Of a stretch of DNA of 64,000 nucleotides, positions 50,508 to 59,647 are shown piece by piece. The DNA comes from an uncultured Candidatus Saccharibacteria bacterium (GTDB lineage Bacteria > Patescibacteriota > Saccharimonadia > Saccharimonadales > Saccharimonadaceae), in NCBI GenBank assembly GCA_938036825.1, contig CALHWD010000005.1:1-64000 (forward strand), given 5' to 3'. The notes below the pieces were generated by a model. It was not told the origin of the DNA and did no database searches. It saw only the letters and a list, made by a program, of their open reading frames with translations. Made by a program: the position numbers and the translations under genes. Numbering within the stretch: the stretch's first letter is position 1; every line of letters begins with the position of its first letter.

Positions 50508-50669
50508 AGGGGATATTATAGCATGGCGAATTATATCCTTTGCGGGCAGGGGAGTGAGTTGAGCACTCCGCATTATTATTCTGTTATTTTTACGACACTC
50601 TTTCCATACATTTAGCGGTATAATGGTCTGCAGACACGCTAGAAAATAACAGAAAGGATTATTTGTATT

Positions 50670-51065
50670 ATGAAGGGCGAGCAACTCGCTTTTGTTAAAA
50701 GTGATGGCATTACGCTCGCAGATTGCGACAATGTTGTCACGTCCTACGGTTTGCAAACAGCGCTCTTTCCGCGCAATATCCCCTCGCGCGAGATAGCGCG
50801 ACATTCGCCAGATGAGCTGCAATTTATGGCAACGAACGAAATGCTCGACGAGGCCAATATTCATTTTACGCAAGAAGAGCAAGTTGTACTATCTCAGTTC
50901 ATTGGCCCAATTGCTGATGTTGACAAACTTATGGCAAGCGAACTTACCCAAGAATGTTTGCTCATCAAGTGAGAGCAGGGGACGCTGGGTGATATGATAC
51001 AGCTTATCGAGGCAACCCTCGCGGCAGATAGCAAAACCCACACCGGTATTTTCTTAGCAGAGTAG
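50670..51065 (+). pseudogene. Unknown small protein interrupted by TGA
   Basis: Frame of 100 codons from an ATG behind AAAGGAT-type sequence, ending at TGA 50970-50972 after ECLLIK. The same frame stays open for 30 more codons (EQGTLGDMIQLIEATLAADS..) to TAG 51063-51065, with a protein-like helical character. This could be a broken ~131-residue gene (for instance TGG to TGA) or a true 100-residue protein. The sequence is soluble and not recognised. Confidence 0.5.
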
Positions 51066-51156
51066 CCCACCGATCTCTCATATATTCACAAGCAACTAGT
51101 AGCAAGCACTTCAGAGGCTACAATATCCATCGCATCTGCTACAATAGAAGAGACGT

Positions 51157-51636
51157 ATGAGCAAATCCCATTCTACCAAGCCGCTAGTACCAGCTATTGT
51201 CAACCGCCGCGCGCGGTTTGATTATGAGCTGAGTGACGACATGGTGGTTGGTATGAACCTGACTGGCCTAGAGGTCCGCGCCGCCCGTGAGGGCCACGTG
51301 CAACTCAAGGGGGCATATGTAACGATTCGCAATAACGAGCTGTGGCTCAATAATGCCAGCTTCTCACTGCGTCACAACGAGCAGGGCCAACCAAATGCCC
51401 GAACGGTCAGCACCAGCGCCCGCAAACTCCTGGCAAAGCGGCGGCAGATCGAGCAACTCGCTGCTCGCAAGAAGGACGGCTATACCATCGTCCCCACGAA
51501 GCTCCTCACTAGTGGCCGCTATATCAAGCTCGTCATCGCCCTCGGTAAGGGCAAGAAACGCTACGACAAGCGCGAAACCATCAAACGCCGCGATGTGGAG
51601 CGAGAGCAGCGACGAGCGGTGCGGCAGTATCGCTAG
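51157..51636 (+). CDS. smpB: SsrA-binding protein SmpB
   Basis: Binds tmRNA and brings it to stalled ribosomes for rescue. The 159-residue product shows NRRARFDYELSDDMVVGMNLTGLEVRAAREGHVQLKGAYVTIRN, HNEQGQPNARTVSTSARKLL and a basic C-terminal tail (KRYDKRETIKRRDVEREQRRAVRQYR). The tmRNA gene itself is not seen in the window. TACAAT lies 11 nt before the ATG. Confidence 0.97.
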   Translation: MSKSHSTKPLVPAIVNRRARFDYELSDDMVVGMNLTGLEVRAAREGHVQLKGAYVTIRNNELWLNNASFSLRHNEQGQPNARTVSTSARKLLAKRRQIEQLAARKKDGYTIVPTKLLTSGRYIKLVIALGKGKKRYDKRETIKRRDVEREQRRAVRQYR

Positions 51637-51705
51637 CAGAATCTTAAGAGAGCCTAGGTTTCTTCGAGCTGCAGTACTTGGCTCATCATACACACTAGAA
51701 AAAAC

Positions 51706-51737
51706 AAAACTCACCACATGATCATGTGATGAGTTTT
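51706..51737. terminator. Bidirectional terminator between smpB and the GT4 gene
   Basis: AAAACTCACCACATGA (51706-) pairs with TCATGTGATGAGTTTT (-51737) with one mismatch; T-run on both strands. Confidence 0.88.
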
Positions 51738-51753
51738 TGATAGCAAGCATCAT

Positions 51754-53016
51754 CTATTCTTCTTCGAGCGCATTATGGCTGGCAATGAGCGACTCATACA
51801 GCGCTACAACTTTCTTCGCCATCGTCACAGAATCAAACTGGCGCGCTACCCTCAGCGAACCACGAGACAATTGCTCGAGCTTATCGGGGTGAGTAAAGAG
51901 ATCGTTGAAGACCTTAGCAAAGTCTTCGCCCTCAATCCCATCGGTCAAAATTGCATTTTTCTTGGTCAAGCCCTCAGTCATGCGCTCATCGCAGTAGACG
52001 ATCGGCAGACCGCTTGACGCCGCCTCGAGGAAGGTCATTGGCTGGTTGTCGAAGTGATACGAGGCCAGCGAGAAGACATCGGCCTGCTTCAGCAGCGCGG
52101 CCACCGCCTCGCTTGGTTGCATCCCGGTAAAGATCACCCGCTCTGCCACGCCAAGCCGCTCGGCACAGGCGCGCAGCTCCTCCTCGTACGGGCCACCGCC
52201 GACTAGCACGAGCTTCACGTTCTCATCCGGGATATGCGGCAGAGCTTCGACAAGTGCCTGCTGGCGCTTCTCAGGGCTCAGGCGCGCTACTGAGATAATA
52301 AATTTATCGTTCGGGCCCTTTGCGATAGGCGAATCTGCCACCGAAGCATCGTGATAACGCTGAGTGTTGATACCATTCGGGAAGACATGACACGGCGTCG
52401 TTAGACCGCCGTCCTCCACCAGTATCTTGGCCAGGTGCTGCGATGGCGATATGCAAGCATCACACTGGTTGGCAAACGCCGCCGTGAGGCGCCACCCCTG
52501 ACGAGACAGCATATCACGGATTGCACTCTTGCCCATACCATGGAGCTGCTCGCGCGAGGTGATTGGCAAGATCGGCTTCGTCCGGAAGACAACAGGGAAG
52601 GCGACCGAGAGCGCAATCACCCCAGCCGTTACCATAAACGGATAGTCGTCGATCAGCTCGCTATAGAGCGTATGGATCGTCGTAACATGGGGGATCCGCT
52701 GCCGCTTGGCTACGCTGTGGGCTAGCACACCCATATAGAATTGCATTTGGCTGTGGACGATGTCGAATTGGTAGTCGTCCAGCTTCTTGGCTAGGCCAGG
52801 GTAGATGACAGCTGTCTCGCGCTTGTCGAAGACATAGTTCTTCGACGATGGTAGGCGAATGACATGGTCATCGTGGTCGTCATAGCCTTCGCACTTGGGC
52901 GCAACAATGTACACCTCATGGCCCAGCGCCTCAAGCGCCTGCCTCAAGTTAACCGTGGACGTCGCCACGCCATGGACTGATGGCAAATAGTCATCAATAA
53001 AGATTCCGATTTTCAT
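51754..53016 (-). CDS. Family 4 glycosyltransferase
   Basis: A 420-residue GT-B enzyme that uses a nucleotide-sugar donor. Seen: MKIGIFIDDYLPSVHGVATSTVNLRQALEALGHEV at the acceptor-side N-terminus, and the donor domain with FIISVARLSPEKRQQALVEAL, LVLVGGGPYEEELRACAERLG and the EAASSGLPIVYCDERMTEGL motif (E-x7-E region). It resembles diacylglycerol alpha-glucosyltransferase-type enzymes; the acceptor is not certain. TATAAT lies seven bases before the ATG, so it is likely leaderless. Confidence 0.9.
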   Translation of the reverse strand: MKIGIFIDDYLPSVHGVATSTVNLRQALEALGHEVYIVAPKCEGYDDHDDHVIRLPSSKNYVFDKRETAVIYPGLAKKLDDYQFDIVHSQMQFYMGVLAHSVAKRQRIPHVTTIHTLYSELIDDYPFMVTAGVIALSVAFPVVFRTKPILPITSREQLHGMGKSAIRDMLSRQGWRLTAAFANQCDACISPSQHLAKILVEDGGLTTPCHVFPNGINTQRYHDASVADSPIAKGPNDKFIISVARLSPEKRQQALVEALPHIPDENVKLVLVGGGPYEEELRACAERLGVAERVIFTGMQPSEAVAALLKQADVFSLASYHFDNQPMTFLEAASSGLPIVYCDERMTEGLTKKNAILTDGIEGEDFAKVFNDLFTHPDKLEQLSRGSLRVARQFDSVTMAKKVVALYESLIASHNALEEE

Positions 53017-53042
53017 AGTTATTATTATAGCATACTTCTCTG

Positions 53043-54046
53043 TTATTTGCGGCCAAGCTCGAGAATCTTACCGAAGTAAGCTGGGTTGCCAGCTACTACA
53101 TTGTGTGCGCTATCGCCAATTTCTACCACGCGCAAATCAGCCTTAGGATAGAGCTCGCTGACTGATTGCATCAGGTTTGCTGCGTCACCTTTGCGATTCA
53201 TCCGGCTCAGCTCTGGCGAAACCAGCGTGACTGGCGTATCTTCAGGCAATGAACCAACTGCAGAGAGTAAATCGAGATTGAAGCCTGTGGTCTGTGCCAT
53301 CGCCGAGATATCTTTTAGCTGCACCGCCAGAGGTGGTCGAGCAATCTCCGGTGCGTCTTTGACATGATCCCAGGCTTCACGAGCAGCAACATCGTATGAA
53401 TTCTTGATATAGCGCTGCATATTGACAGCTTCAATACCCTGAACTACAGCAATGCCTAGCTTGCCAAGTGACCAGCAACTACTTGGTGGATCCTCAAGAA
53501 CAAGCTCAGTAATCTTCTGACGTTCTGTAAGCGCAGCTGGCATTGCCGCACCCAGGCGTGCTCCATACGAGTTACCAAGTACAACAACTTCATCGCTATC
53601 CACTGCCACTCTATCGACAACCGGTGCCACCTCTTCGGCCAACGCCGCAAAGCTGCCTTCCTTCGCTATTCTGTGTGCGATTGGCTCGCGCAAAGCACTC
53701 GTTGGCGTGGTAACAATATTAGGCATCTTGCCATCTTTGTCCCGCAGTGTATGGGCAATTTCTGCCATTTCTTGCTGCGCTCCTCTGTATGCGCGTTACC
53801 ACCCCAGCTCATACCATATATAACAGTCAAGCCGCTTGACGCCTCGCCCATCTGCGTCAGGACAAGCGCGCCCTTGCCAAGATTATTAGGCAGCTCACGT
53901 TGCTTCAGCGTCTCAAGTAGTCTAGTACGCCCCCCTCAGGTTGGTTGGAGGTTCATCATCCCGTCTTCTTGGCGGATAAGCTTGCCGCCATGATATGTGT
54001 TGTGCGTGATCGGCAAATCCTGCCCAGCGTAGTTTGGCTTTCTCAT
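53043..54046 (-). pseudogene. Alpha/beta hydrolase broken by TGA and a frameshift
   Basis: The 53043-53768 part encodes a hydrolase-like C-terminus with nucleophile elbow VVVLGNSYGARLG, but lacks the normal N-terminal strands. These are found upstream in another frame: NLGKGALVLTQMGEASSGLTVIYGMSWGGN (53940-53780), joined to MAEIAHTLRDKDGK by a shift near 53770. Further up, the frame begins at ATG 54046 and meets TGA at 53936-53938, next to a run of six G. A TATAAT box precedes the ATG by four bases. Two lesions make a functional product unlikely. Confidence 0.75.
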
Positions 54047-54118
54047 AGAGATTATACACTCCTTTGTATTAGTTTTACTACACTATGTAGAATACGTCAA
54101 GTAGAGTACCATAATATA

Positions 54119-54961
54119 TTAGTGAGCGACATCTGGGTAGCTCTCAACTGCTTCGAACTGTAGTAAATGGCCAGCTTGCGGGACACATATGAAGTCCGCT
54201 TCGGGCAGAAGCTCATGCATAATACCAAGCGTCTTCGATGTGATAATATTGTCCTTGCCGCCAACGATGACGGTTATATTGCGCTGACATTCTTGTGGTA
54301 TGTGATGTACATAGGGGCTTTGATTATAAAGAAGTGTAGTAAGGACCGCCGAGTCTCTGAGTGTTAGAGAGTTCTTTTTGTAGGTTTCGGATTCGCGCAG
54401 CCACTGCCGAGCATCACGGCGCTGCGTCTTGAGGCCAGCCGCTACCCGTATATATTGAGCAACTTTAAGGTTGTAGGCGTCCCAGCCCACTTTTTCTGGC
54501 ACTTTGCTAGACAGCTTTTGTAAAATATCTGCCAGTTTCGTCGTATCCGGGGTAGGGCAGGCTAAGATAATCTTCGTCTGGGGCGAGATGATGCCAGTAC
54601 TCATTGCATAATACACTACAGAGGCTGAAAAAGACGTGCCAATCACTACATCTGGTATGCGGCCAATCTGCGCCACAACATGTGCAAACCACTGGCCGAG
54701 ATCTTGATAGTCCTGAAGCTCGGGCTGCACCGAACCACCGTGCCCAGGCAGATCAACAGCATAGACCGCATAGCCAAAGCCCACATATCGTTCAGCCAGC
54801 GGCATCATATCGATCTTGCCGCCTGTTACTCCATGGAAGATAAGTACGGCTTTGTCCGCCGCAATATTGCATTCGTACCAGCACACCCCCTGAGCTGTCT
54901 TTTCTTGGCAACCAAGCGTCTGGCGCAGCTCTTGCAATGTTAGGATAGTTTGATGCTTCAT
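54119..54961 (-). CDS. Alpha/beta hydrolase
   Basis: A 280-residue serine hydrolase. Seen: VLIFHGVTGGKIDMMPLAERY (oxyanion region), AVDLPGHGGS, nucleophile elbow VIGTSFSASVV, an acid loop in VIVGGKDNIIT and the C-terminal His in VPQAGHLLQFEA. The triad is complete. It diverges from the GT4 gene at 55026. Substrate unknown; AAGGGG is seen 10 nt before the ATG. Confidence 0.85.
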   Translation of the reverse strand: MKHQTILTLQELRQTLGCQEKTAQGVCWYECNIAADKAVLIFHGVTGGKIDMMPLAERYVGFGYAVYAVDLPGHGGSVQPELQDYQDLGQWFAHVVAQIGRIPDVVIGTSFSASVVYYAMSTGIISPQTKIILACPTPDTTKLADILQKLSSKVPEKVGWDAYNLKVAQYIRVAAGLKTQRRDARQWLRESETYKKNSLTLRDSAVLTTLLYNQSPYVHHIPQECQRNITVIVGGKDNIITSKTLGIMHELLPEADFICVPQAGHLLQFEAVESYPDVAH

Positions 54962-55025
54962 AACGACCCCTTATTATAGGTTATTCCTCAGCTTGGTACA
55001 ACTATCTGCTATACTATATACTACT

Positions 55026-56276
55026 ATGCGTACAAATCATCTCTCTGTTGCTATTGTCTTGGACGATAAGTTCCCCTCAGCCAGCGGCGTGAGCCGGTCA
55101 ATCCAAACCCAGATCGAGGAGCTTACCCAGCTTGGCCACCATGTCACCCTCATTGCCCCCCGGACTGATCTTGAGGCACCAGAGCATGCCACAGTTGTGC
55201 CTGTTGCTTCGTTTCGGTTTCCTGGATTGCCACTTCATACGCGCATTATCTATGCCTCTCGCCAGGTAGCACAAGCAATCAGTCAAGAGCATCATTTTGA
55301 CATCATCCACAGCCAAACCGACACTGGCGCACTACTGCTTGCAGCCAAAATAGCCCAAGCTCAGCGCATCCCGCACATCCATACCTTTCACACCAACATG
55401 GCTGGCTCACACACAATGCCAGTGCCCACATTCTTTGCAAGCCTTGGGTTTCGGCTCTGTGCACTGCTGACTGCCCGGATTCATCAGCGCCATTTACACA
55501 GCCAGCACGCAGCCGCCCCACAGCTTACTAGCGAGAGCCGGATTGGCCGATTTGATTGGCATACTCAGGCAATCATCGCTCGCGCCGTCGATGCTTCTAC
55601 TACGCCATCGCACTATATGTCTGCCTATATTCGCGCTGCCGCACATGGCGTAGACCTGCCTGGCGCAATTATACCAACAGGATATAACCGCACGTTTGAG
55701 GCCTATGCACAGGCTACCCAACGCCAACGCCAAGATGATGGCAAAATTCGCTTTATCACCATTAGCCGCCTTGTCAAAGAAAAGCGCCTCGATGTTATCA
55801 TCCAAGCCTTCCAGCAAGCAGCCATCCCACAGAGCGAGCTCTATATTGTTGGTGATGGGGCAGAATCCAAAAGACTAGCTCGACTTGCGCAAGGCTCTCC
55901 CAATATCATATTTACTGGCCATGTTGGTGGCCGCAAGGCGATCGTCCAGCTCTTGCGCGACGCTGATGTATTTGTGCTTGCCTCGTATCGTTTTGATAAT
56001 CAGCCGATTGTTATCCCTGAGTCTCTCGTCGTTGGCGTTCCTATTCTCTACTGCGATGACCGGCTCGACGTTGGTCTTAATCAGGGCAATAGCCTCCTCG
56101 TCCAGCCCGACACTGCCAGCCTCGCAGCAGGCATGCAGCTGATTGCTGAGCCAGCTTATCATCAGCAACTCGTTGATGGCACAAAGAGCGTTTTGACCGA
56201 GCTATCACCCCAGGCTACTGCCACTGCTTATGCGCAGCTATATCAGCAGGTAATTGAGCAATACCACAAAAGATAA
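55026..56276 (+). CDS. Family 4 glycosyltransferase
   Basis: A 416-residue GT-B enzyme, paralogue in plan of the gene at 51754: VAIVLDDKFPSASGVSRSIQTQIEELTQLGHHV, HIHTFHTNMAGSH, ISRLVKEKRLDVIIQAF, YIVGDGAESKRLARLA, and PIVIPESLVVGVPILYCDDRLDVGL. The shared CDDR/CDER ending suggests related acceptors. The start at 55026 lies close to two TATACT boxes (55010, 55017); the frame continues upstream without a better start. Confidence 0.9.
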   Translation: MRTNHLSVAIVLDDKFPSASGVSRSIQTQIEELTQLGHHVTLIAPRTDLEAPEHATVVPVASFRFPGLPLHTRIIYASRQVAQAISQEHHFDIIHSQTDTGALLLAAKIAQAQRIPHIHTFHTNMAGSHTMPVPTFFASLGFRLCALLTARIHQRHLHSQHAAAPQLTSESRIGRFDWHTQAIIARAVDASTTPSHYMSAYIRAAAHGVDLPGAIIPTGYNRTFEAYAQATQRQRQDDGKIRFITISRLVKEKRLDVIIQAFQQAAIPQSELYIVGDGAESKRLARLAQGSPNIIFTGHVGGRKAIVQLLRDADVFVLASYRFDNQPIVIPESLVVGVPILYCDDRLDVGLNQGNSLLVQPDTASLAAGMQLIAEPAYHQQLVDGTKSVLTELSPQATATAYAQLYQQVIEQYHKR

Positions 56277-56317
56277 CTCACTCGCCACATAGCCATATCA
56301 TCTGCTATACTACCCCC

Positions 56318-57145
56318 ATGACTAGCTTATACTCCTGGAACGTCAACGGTATTCGTGCGGTGATAAACAAGGGCGAATTTGCCCGCTTTATGGCGGCGCA
56401 CACCCCCGATATCCTGTGCCTGCAAGAGACGAAGGCGCAGCGCCAGCAGGTAGAGCTCGACCTGCTGGGCTACCACGAGCACTTTTATAGCGCGGCCAAG
56501 AAGGGCTATAGCGGCACGGCGATTTTTAGCAAAACTGCGCCGCTGCAGTGGCGTGATGGCCTGCCAGCTGAGTTGGTGGAGCAGTTCCAGCTCGCGGCAG
56601 ATAGCTATGGCAGCCCAAACGATGAAGGCCGCGTCATCACAGCGGAGTTTACTGGCTTTTGGCTGGTGACCTGCTACACGCCCAATAGCAAAGGGGACTT
56701 AAGCCGGCTTGCCCTGCGCGCCAAGGCCTGGGACCCGTGCATGCTGGCCTACCTACAGGGGCTGGAGGCTGGCCAGTACGGCCCAGCCAAACCCGTACTC
56801 TATTGCGGGGATATGAACGTCGCCCACCAGCCAATAGACCTTGCCAACCCACGCGCCAACCGGGGCAAGCATGGCTTTACGGACGAAGAGCGCGCTGGCT
56901 TCCAGCATTACCTAGATGCCGGCTTTGTGGACACCTTCCGCGCTGCCCACCCTGGCCAAACCGATACCTACACCTGGTGGACACATTGGGGCAACGCCCG
57001 GGCCCGCAACGTGGGCTGGCGGATCGACTACTGGCTGGCATCGGCGGCAATCGCCCCGCGCATCACCAGCGCCCACATCCACGCCAGCCAAATGGGCAGC
57101 GACCACTGCCCAGTCAGCATTACACTGGATGAGCCAATAGTGTAA
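56318..57145 (+). CDS. xth: Exodeoxyribonuclease III / AP endonuclease
   Basis: A 275-residue DNA repair enzyme of the endonuclease-exonuclease-phosphatase family. Seen: LYSWNVNGIRAV, DILCLQETKAQ with the metal-binding Glu, YSGTAIFSKTAP, CYTPNSKGDLSRLALRAKAWD, YCGDMNVAHQPIDLANPRANRGKHGFTDEER and the catalytic end RIDYWLASAAIAPRI..GSDHCPVSITL. TATACT lies six bases before the ATG with no Shine-Dalgarno; probably leaderless. Confidence 0.96.
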   Translation: MTSLYSWNVNGIRAVINKGEFARFMAAHTPDILCLQETKAQRQQVELDLLGYHEHFYSAAKKGYSGTAIFSKTAPLQWRDGLPAELVEQFQLAADSYGSPNDEGRVITAEFTGFWLVTCYTPNSKGDLSRLALRAKAWDPCMLAYLQGLEAGQYGPAKPVLYCGDMNVAHQPIDLANPRANRGKHGFTDEERAGFQHYLDAGFVDTFRAAHPGQTDTYTWWTHWGNARARNVGWRIDYWLASAAIAPRITSAHIHASQMGSDHCPVSITLDEPIV

Positions 57146-57174
57146 GACTAGGGGGCGCGATAAGCACGCAAACC

Positions 57175-57203
57175 TTGACACACCCCTCATATATTGATAT
57201 ATA
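57175..57203 (+). promoter_or_regulatory. Promoter of the shared TTGAC-N17-TATATA type, copy 2
   Basis: TTGACA (57175-57180), 17-bp spacer, TATATA (57198-57203). Spacer end and -10 are identical to copies 1 and 3. This is the copy closest to consensus at -35. Confidence 0.85.
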
Positions 57204-57205
57204 TA

Positions 57206-57415
57206 TTAGCTTCTCGCAATCCGACGAGAGGCGAGTCTGAACAGGAGGGGAGGCGATTCTCCATGCTTGACGGATGAACAACCAGCAGAGGGTGCGCAAG
57301 CACACGTTTGTGCACCCTCTGCACCCCAACCTCCTATCTCCTTCTTACCCAACCTAGTCGTTAGCACTACTCTTACTAGAGTATGGAGAGCTCCTAGGTT
57401 GGGCTTTTTCTTTTT
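57206..57415 (+). ncRNA. Candidate structured small RNA (~200 nt)
   Basis: Between the promoter at 57175 and a strong terminator lies no credible gene. Structures: a 5' hairpin CTTCTCG/CGAGAGG (57210-57231 region), a Shine-Dalgarno-like AGGAGGGG followed by a four-codon frame (ATG 57263 to TGA 57277), an 11-bp hairpin GCAGAGGGTGC (57285-57295) with GCACCCTCTGC (57312-57322), and a terminator CCCAACCTAG (57348-57357) with CTAGGTTGGG (57394-57403) plus T-run. I see no tmRNA, 4.5S, 6S or RNase P signature. Confidence 0.6.
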
Positions 57416-57557
57416 CACGTTTTTCACACGCTCCAGGCCGCGCCAGTATCTCGACATTGTGACATTGTATATTAAAGATCGCGGTGCACTAGTAGCAAGA
57501 TATCACTTCAGCAGCAATGCATAGCAAGCACCACCTCCTTCGCGGTATAATAGCTCT

Positions 57558-57617
57558 ATGCTGAGTATTTTCTCTCTGTACTATCCCCACCCGTCAGAGC
57601 GAGGTGACTGCGCATGA
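57558..57617 (+). CDS. Leaderless 19-residue upstream frame
   Basis: TATAAT (57546-57551) is six bases before ATG 57558. The 19-codon frame ends in TGA (57615-57617) that overlaps the ATG of the next gene (ATGA). It could be a leader peptide coupling translation, or an accident. Confidence 0.35.
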   Translation: MLSIFSLYYPHPSERGDCA

Positions 57618-58411
57618 ACATCCCCTGCTGGCAGCAGCAAACGCCGGCCAAACCGCTCTACCCAGACATCGCCTGGAATAAACCGCAGCAGCGGACGCAA
57701 GCGGGCAAGCTGGGCATTATTGGCGGTAATCGGCTGAGCTTCCGCGCCATCGAGCATAGCTATACTACTGCGCTCGCTACAGGGGTAGGGCAGGCACGCG
57801 TGGTACTGCCAGACGCCCTGCGCGGCACTATTCCTGCTAGTGTGACGGATACGATTTTTGCCGCAAGCAACAGTAGCGGCAGCCTGGGCAACGAAGCCTG
57901 GCCAGAGCTGCAAGCCCTCACTGGCTGGGCCGACGCACTCCTCCTCATCGGCGACGCAGGCCGCAACAGTCAGACCGCCATCGTCTATGAAAAGCTCGTG
58001 AGCCACACCACCACACCACTCATCATCAGCCGTGATGCGGTCGACCTGCTTATGCCAAGCGCCCCACAGCTTGCCAGCCAGCCAAACATCCTCATCATCG
58101 CATCATTCTCGCAAGTCCAAAAGCTACTGCGCACGCTGTACTATCCCAAGATCCTCACCTTCCGCATGCCGCTCCTTCAGCTGGTCGAGACGCTGCACAA
58201 ATTTACCATCACCTATCCACTCACCCTCGCCACCTTCCACGCCGATACTATCCTCATCGCTCAGCACGGCACCGTCACGTCAACACCATGGTCGCAGCCA
58301 ATGGCACTCTGGCAGGGCACGGTGCCAACACGCATTGCCGCCTATACTATGTGGAACCCAGCGATGCCTCTCCAGGCAGCAACGGCCAGCTTGCTAGATG
58401 GGAAGGAATAG
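57614..58411 (+). CDS. NAD(P)H-hydrate dehydratase-like protein (ribokinase fold)
   Basis: 265 residues. The N-terminal QAGKLGIIGGNRLSFRAIEHSYTTALATGVGQARVVLPDAL resembles the start of the YjeF C-terminal domain (GRVLVIGGS..ALRSGAGLVTV). The middle has WADALLLIGDAGRNSQTAIVYEKL and PLIISRDAVDLL, matching the sugar-kinase-like fold. The normal GxGD end motif is not clear, so catalytic activity is uncertain. GAGGTG lies eight bases before the ATG, which overlaps a leaderless 19-codon frame. Confidence 0.45.
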   Translation: MNIPCWQQQTPAKPLYPDIAWNKPQQRTQAGKLGIIGGNRLSFRAIEHSYTTALATGVGQARVVLPDALRGTIPASVTDTIFAASNSSGSLGNEAWPELQALTGWADALLLIGDAGRNSQTAIVYEKLVSHTTTPLIISRDAVDLLMPSAPQLASQPNILIIASFSQVQKLLRTLYYPKILTFRMPLLQLVETLHKFTITYPLTLATFHADTILIAQHGTVTSTPWSQPMALWQGTVPTRIAAYTMWNPAMPLQAATASLLDGKE

Positions 58412-59647
58412 GTATTAGGTATCGACTCCGGAACTTTTGTTATAGCTATTTGCAATTCTCTTCTTTATCCCTTCGACGAGTGAAGGGAAGTATATAAGTC
58501 GCTTTAGCCCTAAAACTCGGACAACATTTCTATGATCTGCTTTTTCCTTGAATGACAAACGACAGACACATTCAAGCACGATGAATATACCGATGAGACT
58601 ATCCAAAGCAATGGTATTTTATATCCTACCAAGGCAATAGAGGCAGGGAAGGGTGAGAAAAGGGATTTGTACGCAATATACAGTGTCATTATTATGCTGT
58701 TCGTTTTTTGTGTTCAGATCATACGAAGCACAAATCATGAACAAATGTTTGCGTCATGCTCGTTTATTACCTCTGTTATTATGCTGGACAAAAAAGTAGC
58801 ACAAGCATAAAACACCGCCAAATACTATACCGAAAGCCTCTTGTTGCATGGTGTTCTATGCTTGCACGAATGCCAGCATTATATATCTTATTTATAGAAC
58901 ATAAATAGCACTATTCTACTGGAAATCAAGTACTCATACCATGTTTTGCGGTAATATTTAGCTTATCGGTAATGGCAGATCGCCTATTTTCTCTTGCACT
59001 ATAGAGCAAAAAGTAGGTGAGTAGTATATTTGTTCGCCCTAGTTTGTGCGCTCCGTCAACCATGATACATGAGTAATGAGCGTGTTCAGTACATCCTCAT
59101 ACTGCTCTCTTTGTTTTGTGTATCGCTTACGCAGCCACATCACTTGCCTTATTCAGCAAATAGAAGCCACACAGTCTCAGCCTGGATAAAGGTCTATGTC
59201 ACATGGTGGGTAATCTAATCTCGCTCGTCTATCTGACTAAGGGTACAGGATAGAATCGGGTGGTATAGATGGAATATCTTGAGGTTGAATACCGTTATCC
59301 TTAGCTAACTATGCCTGCAGAAGCTAACTACGGCCTATATTAAGCCTCTATCGAGTAGGGGTGTAAATGGTCTAGCTACTCGTGCCACCATCCAGGATCC
59401 ACAATGTAAAATACATATTTACACTGCTCTTGCAGCCTAGGAGTGGGCTGAGAGGAAGGACAGTCAGAGAAGTTTAATCTTCTCATCGGAGTAACTCACT
59501 TTACAATCACGCAGATGAGACCAATCAAAAAGAAAAGAGGGCACACAGCTTATATCGGATCAATGATTTACTTTCAAAAACCAAGCAAATAAAAAATCAC
59601 CCGTCCATGCAAAACGGGTGATTTTTGGGTTATCCGCAAACGGTTAT
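58412..59647. other. 1.2-kb stretch without a supported gene
   Basis: AT-rich and free of long coding frames. The clearest structure is an inverted repeat: CAAGCATAAAACACC (58802-58816) against GGTGTTCTATGCTTG (58850-58864), 14 of 15 matching, nested in ATGCTGG (58781-58787) / CCAGCAT (58873-58879). Read on the minus strand it is followed by a T-run (58791-58796 complement). Smaller stems: CGAGTAG/CTACTCG near 59356-59385 and GAGAAG/CTTCTC near 59468-59485. A 63-codon minus-strand frame with TTG start (58415-58606) is not convincing. I looked for tmRNA and RNase P RNA motifs and saw none. Confidence 0.4.

Noticed and set aside
50970..53938. TGA recoded as an amino acid (code 25, as in Gracilibacteria)
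   Set aside because: TGA ends clear genes here, for example atpG and the membrane gene at 39701, and conserved proteins contain no internal TGA; isolated lesions are more likely.
58415..58606. 63-codon minus-strand frame with TTG start
   Set aside because: Weak start, no family match, and only moderate coding character; left as part of the gap.
58412..59647. tmRNA or RNase P RNA in the large gap
   Set aside because: No T-arm with CCA end, no tag-peptide frame, and no RNase P core motifs found on either strand.
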